Origin: Saccharopolyspora shandongensis
Lineage (GTDB): Bacteria; Actinomycetota; Actinomycetes; Mycobacteriales; Pseudonocardiaceae
Assembly: GCF_900106995.1 (NCBI RefSeq)
Contig: NZ_FNOK01000002.1
Span: 236,055-300,054, forward strand
Reading direction: 5' to 3'
DNA: 64,000 bases
The notes beneath the pieces were generated by a model. That model was given only the letters and a program-made list of their open reading frames with translations, had not been told where the DNA came from and did no database searches. A program made the translations under genes and the position numbers. Positions 26,495 to 34,644 of the stretch are shown in pieces (position 1 is the first letter of the stretch; each line of letters starts with the position of its first letter).

Positions 26495-27141
26495 TCAGCA
26501 GCCCCCCGGTGCGGCAAGCAGCGACAGGACGACGAGGAACGTGCCCGCCTCGGCATCGGCGGACCGCCGGTCTTCGGTGTGGATCGCCATGATCGCCTGA
26601 CCGATCGGGTCTTGCTGCCCGAACACGGCCAGCGCCGCCCGGTCCGCAGGGAACGGGATCAGGTCGTCGCCGAGCCCGCTGCCGTGCACGATCCCGGCGA
26701 GCGCGATGGTGCGCGGATCCTGCTCCGCCCAGCCGTTCAGCAGGTACCGGAGTCGGGTGAGCGCCGGATCGCGGACCTCCGGGTCCGGCACGTATCGCGT
26801 GCCACCCGACGGGTGGCCGGCCGCTTCGGGCCGGAGTAGCCCGGCCCGCACGAGGTGCTGCAGCCACGATTCGTACAGCAGCGCCTGGTCCCGCAGGCAG
26901 TTGGTCAGCGAGATCGCCGATGGCCGCTGGATCAGCTTGCCGAGCAAGTGGTCCAGGAACGGGTGCGCCATCGGGGTCGGATCGGTGACGAAGACGTAGC
27001 CGCGGTCGATCATGATGCGGCGGTGCAGGGCGAGCTCGCCGATCACACCCGCGGCGACGGCGAGCCTGGTCGACGAGCCGTACTCGTGCCCGCGGGCGTG
27101 CGGCCGATCAGCGTCAATTCCTCGGGCAGGATCCGTGCCAT
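26495..27141 (-). pseudogene. GPP34-family gene with a frameshift near its 5' end
   Basis: The ATG at 27141 follows AAGGAGCG and reads MARILPEELTLIGRTPAG, the expected GPP34 start, then runs to a stop near 27045. Shifting by one base at about 27087-27090 gives EYGSSTRLAVAAGVIGELALHRR and then an intact GPP34 domain to 26495. One base appears lost at a GGC-CAC junction. GPP34 (GOLPH3-like) domains bind phosphatidylinositol phosphates in eukaryotes; the bacterial role is unknown. Either the gene is newly broken, or the frame is restored by slippage, or it is a sequencing error. An N-terminally short protein from a GTG at 27046 is also possible. It is the third of three tandem paralogues. Confidence 0.75.
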
Positions 27142-27151
27142 GATCGCTCCT

Positions 27152-27802
27152 TCAGCTGCCGCTTCCCACGGCCGCGGAGGTGGTGGCCGCGATGGCTCCG
27201 GCGCTGATCGCCGCGGTCGCGGCCGCGACCGCGGCTTCCACGGCCTTGCCGAGCTGCTCGCCCTTGCTGATCTCCTTCAGCCGCTTGCGCTCCGCGCGCT
27301 CCAGCCCGAGCGTTCGCACCAGGTTGGTCGCGTGCACCATCGCCGCGAGCAGCGCCCGGCGGTTGTCCAGCGCGATCTCGTCGCGGGCGACCGCGCGCAG
27401 TTCGGCGATCAGCGCCTGCCGCGTCCCGGGGTCGGGGAAGTACTTGGCGTACGGGATGAACAGCGCCGACTTCTCCTCGTGGCGCATCAGGCCGCGCTCC
27501 GCGAGGGCCGCGCAGTGCACCTTGCGCGCGTTCTTGCGGCGCTGGATGAAGCTTTGCGCGGCCACCGGCTTGTTCGCCGGCCCCGCCTTCTTCACCAGGT
27601 ATGCCATGCAGTCGTCGAGCCAGCCGACGCCGCTCGGGCTCGCGTCGAGCACCTGGATCTTCTTCTGGACGAATTCGATCCGCTGCTGCAGCACGAGCTC
27701 GCCGAGTTCCGCCGCGCCGGCGTAGTCGGACATCGAGTGGTACGAGCCGTTGTCCTTCTGGAGCAGCAGCACGAACTCTTCGGGCAGGGTCAGCGTGGTC
27801 AT
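27152..27802 (-). CDS. GPP34 (GOLPH3-like) domain protein
   Basis: A 216 aa protein starting MTTLTLPEEFVLLLQKDNGSYH, the usual opening of bacterial GPP34 proteins. It continues with AAELGELVLQQRIEF and ends with a small-residue hydrophobic tail (AAVAAATAAISAGAIAA) that could be a membrane anchor. It is followed after 10 bases by the frameshifted paralogue and preceded by a third one. GPP34 folds bind phosphoinositides at the Golgi in eukaryotes; in actinobacteria these genes are often expanded but have no settled function. Linkage with ino1 is loose (10 kb). Confidence 0.85.
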   Translation of the reverse strand: MTTLTLPEEFVLLLQKDNGSYHSMSDYAGAAELGELVLQQRIEFVQKKIQVLDASPSGVGWLDDCMAYLVKKAGPANKPVAAQSFIQRRKNARKVHCAALAERGLMRHEEKSALFIPYAKYFPDPGTRQALIAELRAVARDEIALDNRRALLAAMVHATNLVRTLGLERAERKRLKEISKGEQLGKAVEAAVAAATAAISAGAIAATTSAAVGSGS

Positions 27803-27931
27803 GCCGCCCAGTCTCCCAGCGAATCGCGGCAGACGCGGCGGAATCGGACCGACTGGACGCGGCCCATCGCCGCCAGGAACCGCATCGCCAGCGGTTCGGC
27901 CATGGGAAGTGTTCTCTGCGTCCGGCGGGGT

Positions 27932-28591
27932 TCAGCCGCCCGCCACGGCGATGATCGCCGGGACCGCCGTGATGGCCACCAGCGCCGCCGCGACCGCCGC
28001 GCCGACGGCGTCGCCCAGGTCCTCCGTCTCGGCGATCGACTTCAGCCGGTTCCGCTGCGCGCGGTCGAAGTCGAGCAGGTAGACCAGTCCGCTGCGGTAG
28101 GTAAGCGCGCTGAGCAGCGCCAACCGCTCGTCGACCGGCCGCAGGCCGGCGGCCAGCTCGTGCAGCTCGGCGAGCAGCGCCCCGCGAACACCGCGATCCG
28201 GGTGGTAGCGGTCGTCCGGCAGCACGCCCAGGAACTTCCGCCGCTCGCGGCGCAGGATTCCGTGCTCGACCAGCACCTGGCGGTGCGTCGCGAACGTGCC
28301 GGTGCGCCCCGCCAGCCACCAGCTCAGGTCGATCGGCCGGTCCGGCCGCCCCGCTCGTTGCAGGAAGTCCTCGAACAGCCGGTCCATCCACGGCAGTCCG
28401 CTGGCACCGGAGTCGACCAGGCGCACCGCCGTGCCGGTCAGCTCGACGCGGTCCCGCAGGACCAGCTCGCCGATCTCGGCTGCGGCGGTCGCCGTGTTCG
28501 GGTTCGCGCTGACGAAGTACGTGCCGTTGTCCTTGTGGAGCAGCAGGACGAACTCGTCGGGTAGCGCGAACGGGTTGGGGAACTCGGCCAC
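27932..28591 (-). CDS. GPP34 (GOLPH3-like) domain protein
   Basis: About 219 aa, the first of three tandem GPP34 genes. It starts FALPDEFVLLLHKDNGTYF after a short lead, with AAEIGELVLRDRVEL and a C-terminal Ala/Val-rich hydrophobic tail (AVAAALVAITAVPAIIAVAGG) like that of its neighbour. I chose the GTG at 28591 because the domain starts right after it; a GTG at 28660 would add 23 residues without a better ribosome-binding site. The three copies differ strongly in sequence, so the duplication is old. Function unknown, probably at the inner face of the membrane. Confidence 0.8.
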   Translation of the reverse strand: MAEFPNPFALPDEFVLLLHKDNGTYFVSANPNTATAAAEIGELVLRDRVELTGTAVRLVDSGASGLPWMDRLFEDFLQRAGRPDRPIDLSWWLAGRTGTFATHRQVLVEHGILRRERRKFLGVLPDDRYHPDRGVRGALLAELHELAAGLRPVDERLALLSALTYRSGLVYLLDFDRAQRNRLKSIAETEDLGDAVGAAVAAALVAITAVPAIIAVAGG

Positions 28592-28945
28592 GGGTCCAGT
28601 TTGTCCTATTTTTGCCGCCAGAGACACCGGCTTCGCAATATCGGTACCGCGATGGTCCACAAAGCATTAGTCGGACCTCCATTACTTCGATGACCTGCGG
28701 TTTTGCCTTTTTCGACGGCGAACTACGGTGATCACACGGGAGGACGCAGACCGGGCCGCGGTCGTGCCGAATCCCTGTGGCAGGGCTCACGAAAAGGGCC
28801 GGTTTCGTGCCAGGATGACGGGGAGCGATCCAACCGCTCCGACCGGAACGCCGGGCGATCCACCAGATCACCTGCGGTTTCGGCCGGGGCTGTCGGGCCA
28901 CACCGCCACAAGCGGGTGGGCCGGCGCGACACGAGGAGATCACGC
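28592..28945. promoter_or_regulatory. Divergent control region between GPP34 and 2-oxoacid dehydrogenase genes
   Basis: No gene is seen in these 354 bases. Promoters for both directions must lie here. A 15-base direct repeat (ACCTGCGGTTT core) occurs at about 28692 and 28869, and a small hairpin (GGAGCG / CGCTCC) at 28821-28839. None of these can be tied to a known regulator. Confidence 0.5.
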
Positions 28946-30163
28946 ATGTCCCCCGAGCAATGGACGCGACCCGAGACCGAAGGCACCACCGGCCCCCCTG
29001 CCGCTGTCGCAGCGAAACCCACACGGGAGCAGGTGATCGCCGGTTTGCGCGCCACGAGCGAAGGTGGAGCTGACCTGGTTCAGCTACTCACCCCAGAAGG
29101 TCAGCGGGTCGAGCACCCGGACTTCGACATCGACGTCTCCGACGCGCAGTTGCGCGACCTGTACCGGGACATGGTGCTGGTGCGCCGCGCCGACCGGGAG
29201 GGCAACGCCCTGCAGCGGCAGGGCCAACTGGGCATCTGGGTGCCGTTGCTCGGCCAGGAAGCCGCCCAGATCGGGGCCGGCCGGGCGTTGCAGCCGCAGG
29301 ACATGGCCTTCCCCAGCTACCGCGAGCACGGCGTCGCCTGGTGCCGCGGCATCGATCCGACCGACCTGCTGGGCATCTTCCGCGGCACCGACCACGGCAG
29401 CTGGGACCCGGTCGACACCCGGTTCCACCTGTACACGATCGTCATCGGCAACCAGTGCCTGAACGCCACCGGCTACGCGATGGGCCAGCGCTTCGACGGC
29501 AAGGTCGGCGAGCCCGACGGCGAGGCCACCATGGTCTTCTTCGGTGACGGCGCCACCAGCCAGGGTGACGTGCACGAGGCGATGGTGTGGTCGGCCGTCT
29601 ACGACGCGCCGGTGGTCTTCTTCTGCCAGAACAACCAGTGGGCGATCTCCGAGCCGCTGGAGCGCCAGACCCGCGTGCCGCTCTACCGGCGCGCCAGCGG
29701 GTACGGCTTCCCCGGCATCCGGGTGGACGGCAACGATGTGCTGGCCAGCCTCGCGGTCAGCAAGTGGGCGCTGGACGAGTGCCGCCAGGGCAACGGCCCG
29801 GTGCTGATCGAGGCGTTCACCTACCGGATGGACGCGCACACCACCTCCGACGACCCGACCCGGTACCGGCTGGCCGACGAGCACGAGGCCTGGAAGCTCA
29901 AGGACCCGATCGAACGGCTGCGCGTGCACTTGGTCCGCGAGCAGATCGCCGACCAGGGCTTCTTCGACGGCATCGACGCCGAGGCCGACGAGCTCGCCGC
30001 CCGGCTGCGCGACTTCTGCTTCAACATGCCCGAACCACCACCGGAACGGATGTTCTCCGAGGTCTACGCCGAGGAGACCCCGCAGCTGGCCGCCCAGCGC
30101 GAGGACTACCTCCAGTACCTGGCCGGATTCGCCGACGAGGCGATGGCAGGAGGTGTGCGCTGA
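28946..30163 (+). CDS. bkdA: 2-oxoacid dehydrogenase E1 alpha subunit (branched-chain or pyruvate type)
   Basis: The thiamine-diphosphate subunit that decarboxylates 2-oxoacids. The 405 aa protein has the ThDP motif GDGATSQGDVHEAMVWSA ending in NNQWAIS, and the phosphorylation-loop-like YRMDAHTTSDDPTRYR. The ATG at 28946 follows GAGGAGATC. The stop overlaps the start of E1 beta (TGATG), so the subunits are made together. With E1 beta and E2 in the same direction, this is a complete acyl-transfer complex except for E3. Branched-chain 2-oxoacids (giving starters for branched fatty acids) are the likelier substrate in this group of bacteria, but pyruvate cannot be excluded. Confidence 0.9.
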   Translation: MSPEQWTRPETEGTTGPPAAVAAKPTREQVIAGLRATSEGGADLVQLLTPEGQRVEHPDFDIDVSDAQLRDLYRDMVLVRRADREGNALQRQGQLGIWVPLLGQEAAQIGAGRALQPQDMAFPSYREHGVAWCRGIDPTDLLGIFRGTDHGSWDPVDTRFHLYTIVIGNQCLNATGYAMGQRFDGKVGEPDGEATMVFFGDGATSQGDVHEAMVWSAVYDAPVVFFCQNNQWAISEPLERQTRVPLYRRASGYGFPGIRVDGNDVLASLAVSKWALDECRQGNGPVLIEAFTYRMDAHTTSDDPTRYRLADEHEAWKLKDPIERLRVHLVREQIADQGFFDGIDAEADELAARLRDFCFNMPEPPPERMFSEVYAEETPQLAAQREDYLQYLAGFADEAMAGGVR

Positions 30164-31179
30164 TGGCCGCGCCCGCGTTGGAACGCCCGACCGCCACGGC
30201 TGGGACCCAGACCGTCACGATCGCCAAGGCGCTGAACATGGGCCTGCGCGCGTCGCTGGAACGCGACCCGAAGGTCCTGGTGATGGGCGAGGACGTCGGC
30301 AAGCTCGGCGGCGTCTTCCGGATCACCGACGGCCTGCAGAAGGACTTCGGCGAGCACCGCGTGCTGGACACGCCGCTGGCCGAGTCCGGCATCATCGGCG
30401 CCGCCATCGGGCTGGCCATCCGCGGCTACCGCCCGGTGTGCGAGATCCAGTTCGACGGCTTCATCTTCCCCGGCTTCGACCAGATCGTCTCCCAGCTGGC
30501 CAAGCTGCACTTCCGCAGCCAGGGCAAGCTGAAGATGCCGGTCGTGGTGCGGGTGCCCTTCGGCGGCGGCATCGGCGCCGTCGAGCACCACTCGGAGTCG
30601 CCGGAATCGCTGTTCGCACACATCGGCGGCCTGAAGGTGGTGTCCTGCTCGAACCCGGTGGACGCCTACTGGATGCTGCAGCAGGCCATCGAGTGCGACG
30701 ACCCGGTGCTGTTCTTCGAGCCGAAGCGCCGCTACTACGAGAAGGCCGAGCTCGACCCGAGCGCGCCGCCGATCCCGCTGTTCAACTCGCGCGTGGTGCG
30801 CGCCGGTTCGGCGGTGACCGTGGCGGCGTACGGGCCGATGGTCCGCACCTGCCTCGACGCGGCGGCCGCGGCGGCGGAGGACGGGCTGGAGCTGGAGGTC
30901 ATCGACCTGCGCACGCTGTCGCCGCTGGACCTGGACCCGGTGTTCGAGTCGGTGCGCCGCACCGGCCGGCTGGTGCTGGTCAGCGAGGCCCCGGCGGAGG
31001 CATCGGTCACCTCGGAGATCGCCACGAGGGTGCAGCAGGAGTGCTTCTACTCGCTGGAGGCCCCGGTGCTGCGCGCGACGGGCTTCGACACGCCGTACCC
31101 GCCCAGCAAGCTGGAGGAGGGCTACCTGCCCGACCTGGACCGGGTACTCGACGCAGTCGACCGCTCGCTGGCGTACTGA
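30163..31179 (+). CDS. bkdB: 2-oxoacid dehydrogenase E1 beta subunit
   Basis: A 338 aa subunit completing the E1 heterotetramer with the preceding gene. It has VLVMGEDVGKLGGVFRIT, ESGIIGAAIGLAIRGYRPV, the conserved GGIGAVEHHSESPE loop with its His pair, and a transketolase C-terminal domain from about residue 205 (VTVAAYGPMVRTCLDAA). AGGAGGTG lies before the ATG, which overlaps the E1 alpha stop. The gene is followed by a 210-bp repeat (copy D) before E2; this breaks what is normally a tight operon, so E2 expression may depend on read-through or on the repeat. Confidence 0.92.
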   Translation: MAAPALERPTATAGTQTVTIAKALNMGLRASLERDPKVLVMGEDVGKLGGVFRITDGLQKDFGEHRVLDTPLAESGIIGAAIGLAIRGYRPVCEIQFDGFIFPGFDQIVSQLAKLHFRSQGKLKMPVVVRVPFGGGIGAVEHHSESPESLFAHIGGLKVVSCSNPVDAYWMLQQAIECDDPVLFFEPKRRYYEKAELDPSAPPIPLFNSRVVRAGSAVTVAAYGPMVRTCLDAAAAAAEDGLELEVIDLRTLSPLDLDPVFESVRRTGRLVLVSEAPAEASVTSEIATRVQQECFYSLEAPVLRATGFDTPYPPSKLEEGYLPDLDRVLDAVDRSLAY

Positions 31180-31197
31180 CAGGCCTGTCTCCGGACT

Positions 31198-31405
31198 CGT
31201 TCTGCGTGGCGGTGCGGGTGGCGCCCCCCTGCGGGAGTTGCTGTCGCCTTCTCGCTGTGGGATCCCCGACCTCATGAATGACCTATTCACCACGTCGGGG
31301 CTGTCCTCGCTGGGAGAACCCCGGAGGGGTGGGCACCGTGAACCCGCGGCGGTGCGAGCTGCGAGAGCGGGCCAAGCGGCTTCGCCGCTTCAAAGACAAA
31401 ATCAA
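31198..31405 (-). repeat. Dispersed structured element, copy D, inside the bkd operon
   Basis: Reverse-oriented copy in the 263-bp gap between E1 beta and E2. Stem 1 arms 31374-31380 and 31384-31390 (AAGCGGC with GCCGCTT, loop TTC). Stem 2 outer arms 31264-31270 and 31294-31300; inner TGAAT 31275-31279 with ATTCA 31285-31289. Module 3 reads ACCCC/GGGGT on the element strand. The transcript of the operon carries the antisense of the element. Confidence 0.85.
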
Positions 31406-31442
31406 GACCGAGTTCGCCAACAGGCTCTGAAGGAGTCGTTCG

Positions 31443-32756
31443 ATGGCACTGAAGCACTTCCCGCTGCCCGACGTCGGCGAGGGGCTGACCGAAGCGGAAA
31501 TCCTCGGCTGGCGCGTCCGGCCCGGTGACGCCGTCACCGTCAACCAGGTGATCGTCGAGATCGAGACGGCCAAGGCGTCCGTCGAGCTGCCCTGCCCGTG
31601 GGCCGGAACGGTCCGCGAGCTGCTCGTCGAGCCCGGGCAGACCGTCGAGGTCGGGTCGCCGATCATCGCGATCGACCTCGAAGGCTCGGCCGGTGGAGCC
31701 GCCCCCGCCGAGGGGTCCGGCAAGATCGGCGAGGAGTCCAACGGCCGCATCGCCACGCTGGTCGGCTACGGCCCGCGGACGGCGAGCGCCAAGCGCCGCC
31801 CGCGCAAGGGCCGGGTGCCCGTGGCCGCGCAGGTCGTGGAGGTTCCGGTGCCGGAACCGGTCGCGGTGGAGCCGGTGGCGCAGCAGGGCGGCTACGTGCC
31901 GCTGGCGAAGCCGCCGGTGCGCAAGCTGGCCAAGGACCTCGGCGTGGACCTGACCGCGCTCAGCGGGTCCGGGTCCGGTGGCGTGATCACCCGCGAGGAC
32001 GTGCAGTCCGCCGCGGGCGGCACGGCCGTCGGGCTGCCCGCGGCGGCAGAGGCCCCCGGGCGGGAGCGGCGGGTGCCGATCAAGGGCGTCCGCAAGGCGA
32101 CCGCGCAGGCGATGGTGGACAGCGCGTTCACCGCCCCGCACGTCACCGAGTTCCTCACCATCGACGTCACGCCGATGATGGAGCTGCGGGAACGCCTGAA
32201 GTCGCACCCGGAGTTCCGCGGCGTCAAGATCACGCCGCTGGCGTTCGCGGCGAAGGCCGTGTGCCTCGCGGCCCGCCGGACCCCGGACGTCAACGCCACC
32301 TGGGACGGCGCGGCCGGCGAGATCGTCTACAAGGACTACGTGCACCTGGGCATCGCGGCGGCCACGCCGCGCGGCCTGGTGGTGCCCAAGGTCCGCGACG
32401 CCGACCGGATGTCCCTGAAGGAGCTGGCGGAGGCGCTGGAGCGGCTCGCCACGACCGCGCGGGAGGGCAAGACGACCCCGGCGGAGATGGTGGGCGGCAC
32501 GATCACCATCACCAACGTCGGCGTGTTCGGCGTCGACACCGGGACGCCGATCCTCAACCCGGGCGAGTCGGCGATCCTCGCGCTCGGCGCGATCCGCGAC
32601 ATGCCGTGGGTGGTGGACGGCCAGGTGGTGCCCCGGAAGGTCTGCCAGCTGGCGCTGAGCTTCGACCACCGGGTGGTCGACGGCCAGCAGGGCTCCCAGT
32701 TCCTGGCGGACGTCGGAGCGCTGCTGTCCGACCCCGGCATCGCCATCACGTACTGA
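31443..32756 (+). CDS. bkdC: 2-oxoacid dehydrogenase E2 (dihydrolipoamide acyltransferase)
   Basis: A 437 aa E2 core subunit. One lipoyl domain spans residues 1-80, with the lipoylated Lys44 in EIETAKASVE. A linker rich in charged and Pro residues leads to the E3/E1-binding domain (about 158-195, VRKLAKDLGVDLTALSGSG). The catalytic domain ends with SFDHRVVDGQQG, whose H409 and D413 are the acyl-transfer residues. The start follows GAAGGAG. It transfers the acyl group from E1 to CoA; the E3 that reoxidises lipoamide must be encoded elsewhere. Confidence 0.93.
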   Translation: MALKHFPLPDVGEGLTEAEILGWRVRPGDAVTVNQVIVEIETAKASVELPCPWAGTVRELLVEPGQTVEVGSPIIAIDLEGSAGGAAPAEGSGKIGEESNGRIATLVGYGPRTASAKRRPRKGRVPVAAQVVEVPVPEPVAVEPVAQQGGYVPLAKPPVRKLAKDLGVDLTALSGSGSGGVITREDVQSAAGGTAVGLPAAAEAPGRERRVPIKGVRKATAQAMVDSAFTAPHVTEFLTIDVTPMMELRERLKSHPEFRGVKITPLAFAAKAVCLAARRTPDVNATWDGAAGEIVYKDYVHLGIAAATPRGLVVPKVRDADRMSLKELAEALERLATTAREGKTTPAEMVGGTITITNVGVFGVDTGTPILNPGESAILALGAIRDMPWVVDGQVVPRKVCQLALSFDHRVVDGQQGSQFLADVGALLSDPGIAITY

Positions 32757-32770
32757 TCGGCAGCGAGGAG

Positions 32771-32803
32771 GCGCCTTCCGCCGGCAACACCGGTGGAAGG
32801 CGC
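32771..32803. terminator. Bidirectional terminator between E2 and the PPOX gene
   Basis: GCGCCTTCCGCCGG (32771-32784) pairs with CCGGTGGAAGGCGC (32790-32803) with one G-T pair, followed by TTT. It ends the bkd transcript and, from the other side, that of the convergent gene starting at 33278. Confidence 0.85.
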
Positions 32804-32807
32804 TTTC

Positions 32808-33278
32808 TCACGTGCGCTTGAAGGTGCGGAGGCCTTCGGCCGGCGTCCAGTGCCGGATGACCAGGTGGGTGTGGTCGTCGGCGAGGCCGGTGGTGGTCAC
32901 CTCGGTGAGGTCCAGGCGGAAGAGGTGCGAGTCCTCGCTCGGCGGCTTGGCCTCCTCGACCCACGCCCGCAGCTCGTCGCCGGTCACCTCGACCGCCCGG
33001 CCGGCGATCTTCGCGTCCGGCGCCGCCATCGAACCGTCGTCGGGGTTGGTGTGCAGCGCGAACCGCGGATCCCGCCGCAGGTCCAGCGCCTTCCTGGCGC
33101 CGGGCATCGAGCCCATCGTGAGGTCCGGGCCGCGCCAGCCGACCTCCGTGCCGCTGACCCGCGGCGAACCGTCCCGGCGCAACGTGGCCAGCACGTGGTG
33201 CTTGGCCGCCTCCAACCGCGCCCGGACGCTTTCCGCCAGTTCAGGCGCTTGTTCCGCGAATTCCTGCCACGACGTCAT
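32808..33278 (-). CDS. Pyridoxamine 5'-phosphate oxidase-like (PPOX) split-barrel protein
   Basis: A 156 aa flavin- or F420-binding split barrel. Recognisable stretches are HHVLATLRRDGSPRVSGTEV (first strands of the barrel) and ALDLRRDPRFALHTNPDDG (the dimer and cofactor face). The C-terminal part is longer than in classical PdxH, and PdxH substrate residues are lacking, so it is more likely an F420- or FMN-dependent reductase or a haem-degradation-like protein than a vitamin B6 enzyme. I chose the ATG at 33278; one at 33287 is also possible. No ribosome-binding site is obvious. Confidence 0.82.
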   Translation of the reverse strand: MTSWQEFAEQAPELAESVRARLEAAKHHVLATLRRDGSPRVSGTEVGWRGPDLTMGSMPGARKALDLRRDPRFALHTNPDDGSMAAPDAKIAGRAVEVTGDELRAWVEEAKPPSEDSHLFRLDLTEVTTTGLADDHTHLVIRHWTPAEGLRTFKRT

Positions 33279-33320
33279 GCGCGCCATCGTGGCAGGCGGC
33301 ACCGACACCGCGCAGGAAGG

Positions 33321-33369
33321 CGCGAACGGCCTGGTCACCTCGCCGAACGAGGCGAACAGGCCGTTCGCG
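33321..33369. repeat. Long imperfect palindrome of the GAACGG/CCGTTC class
   Basis: CGCGAACGGCCTG at the left pairs with CAGGCCGTTCGCG at the right, with CCTCG/CGAGG as an inner stem. Same architecture as 1351-1497 and 54728-54771. It lies between two minus-strand genes, 18 bases past the stop of the upstream one, so it may terminate that transcript. Confidence 0.75.
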
Positions 33370-33386
33370 TCAAAACCGGGTACGGG

Positions 33387-33620
33387 TCAGTCGCCCTTGC
33401 GGCGTCGTCCGCCGCGCCGGGATCCACCACTCGCCGACGCCGCCACCGGCTCGGCCGCCTCCGCGGACTCGTCCGCCGACGACTTCTGCTCGTCGTACTC
33501 GCGGAGGAAGTCGAACGCGTGCTTGTCGAAGTCGTGGACGTCGATCTCGGGCAGCTCGCCGAGCTCGCTGTTCAGTTCCCGGAAGATCGGTGTCTCCAGG
33601 TCAGGGGTGGTCTTCTTCAC
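33387..33620 (-). CDS. Small acidic protein of unknown function (77 aa)
   Basis: The GTG at 33620 follows GGGAGGGCGAAGCG. The protein starts KKTTPDLETPIFRELNSELGEL, has an acidic, aromatic middle (EIDVHDFDKHAFDFLREYDEQ) and ends with a strongly basic Arg/Gly/Lys tail (RRGGRRRKGD), which could bind nucleic acid or membranes. A longer upstream frame exists but is low-complexity and lacks a start site as good. No family is recognised. It stands next to a palindrome and has no clear operon partner. Confidence 0.6.
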   Translation of the reverse strand: MKKTTPDLETPIFRELNSELGELPEIDVHDFDKHAFDFLREYDEQKSSADESAEAAEPVAASASGGSRRGGRRRKGD

Positions 33621-33979
33621 CGCTTCGCCCTCCCGTTCACTCTCGAAGCTGTGGCCGGGCCGCCGCGCGCGACGTCGTCCACCGCGTCTCGTTCCGAGCC
33701 CTCCCTGCGGAGCAGCTCGCCCGGCGCAGCCGGGCACCGCAAGGTGCCCGTCCCACGCCGGTGTGACGCGCGCCGAGGCGGATGGTGACTCCACCGCCGC
33801 CGACATTCATCCATTCGGACCAGTCCCATGGTGCACCCGCCGCTTGGCGCCGATGCACGGGCCCACAAAATGGTGCACCGCCCTGGTTCAACCTGCGTTC
33901 ACTTTGTGCAATTCCGCACCGTGGCGATCGCCACTCCGCAATCCGGGCAAACCATGGCCAACAGAGCCGGTCGGACGCT
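33621..33979. other. Gap without a convincing gene
   Basis: I see only short out-of-frame reading frames without ribosome-binding sites. The stretch must hold the promoter of the 77 aa protein gene and the 3' end of the transcript of the gene at 33980-34549. There is no strong hairpin. Confidence 0.4.
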
Positions 33980-34549
33980 CTAGCGGAGCTGGGCGAGGAT
34001 CTGGCTGTGGGTGCCCCAGAGCACCCGAACGTCCTGCTTGCTCATGTTCTCGAACGAGTCCGCCCCGCCGGCGAAGATCGGGATCCTGTTCCCGACGCAC
34101 TCGTCGAAGGCCAGCGGGAGCTGCCCCGGATACTCCGCCGCCCACTCGCCGAGATGCCGCTCGCCGAGGTCCTTGATGTCGACGAACACCTCGTCGTGGA
34201 ACCGGGAGAAGGCGATGGGGAACGGGCTCACCTCGGCGGTGTTGGGGTTGATCAGCAGCACGTGCGGGTCGCCGGGCGACCCGGACCCGGTGTCGATGGC
34301 CCACTGCTGGCCGAGCCAGTCGAAGCCGAAGCAGGCCACCCGCCCGTCCAGCTCGGGGAACGCGTCCACGACGAAGCCGTCGATGACCGCCGCGCTGGCC
34401 GGGGTGTGCACCCGGTACAGCCCGTCGTCGAAGGTGCTGCCGCCGAGCTGCGAGAACAGCGGTGCGAGGACGGGGTGGACGGAGTCGAGGACTTCCTGCC
34501 CGCCGTCGGTGGCGGTGAGCCGGTAGGCGTCGAGGAACTGTTCGAACAT
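33980..34549 (-). CDS. DUF1851/Tdi1-type immunity-like domain protein
   Basis: A 189 aa soluble protein. The order FEQFLDAYRLT, TFDDGLYRVHTP, ELDGRVACFGFDWLGQQWAID, HVLLINPNTAEV and ADSFENMSKQDV resembles the GAD-like/DUF1851 proteins, some of which (Tdi1) are immunity partners of secreted toxins; they belong to the wider SMI1-like group. No toxin gene is next to it here, so it may be an orphan immunity protein or have another job. The ATG at 34549 has no strong ribosome-binding site. Family assignment is by motif impression only. Confidence 0.6.
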   Translation of the reverse strand: MFEQFLDAYRLTATDGGQEVLDSVHPVLAPLFSQLGGSTFDDGLYRVHTPASAAVIDGFVVDAFPELDGRVACFGFDWLGQQWAIDTGSGSPGDPHVLLINPNTAEVSPFPIAFSRFHDEVFVDIKDLGERHLGEWAAEYPGQLPLAFDECVGNRIPIFAGGADSFENMSKQDVRVLWGTHSQILAQLR

Positions 34550-34644
34550 GCGGCGATGCTGTCACCGCCGGACGGTCGGCGGAGCGGCTTTCGGCGATCT
34601 ACCGGAAGCGGGCCGCCGCGGGAATCCGCGACGGCCCGGTCGGC

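Noticed and set aside
29587..31179. 530 aa E1 beta with a long N-terminal extension
   Set aside because: The extension is the wrong frame of E1 alpha; the ATG at 30163 overlaps its stop and follows AGGAGGTG.
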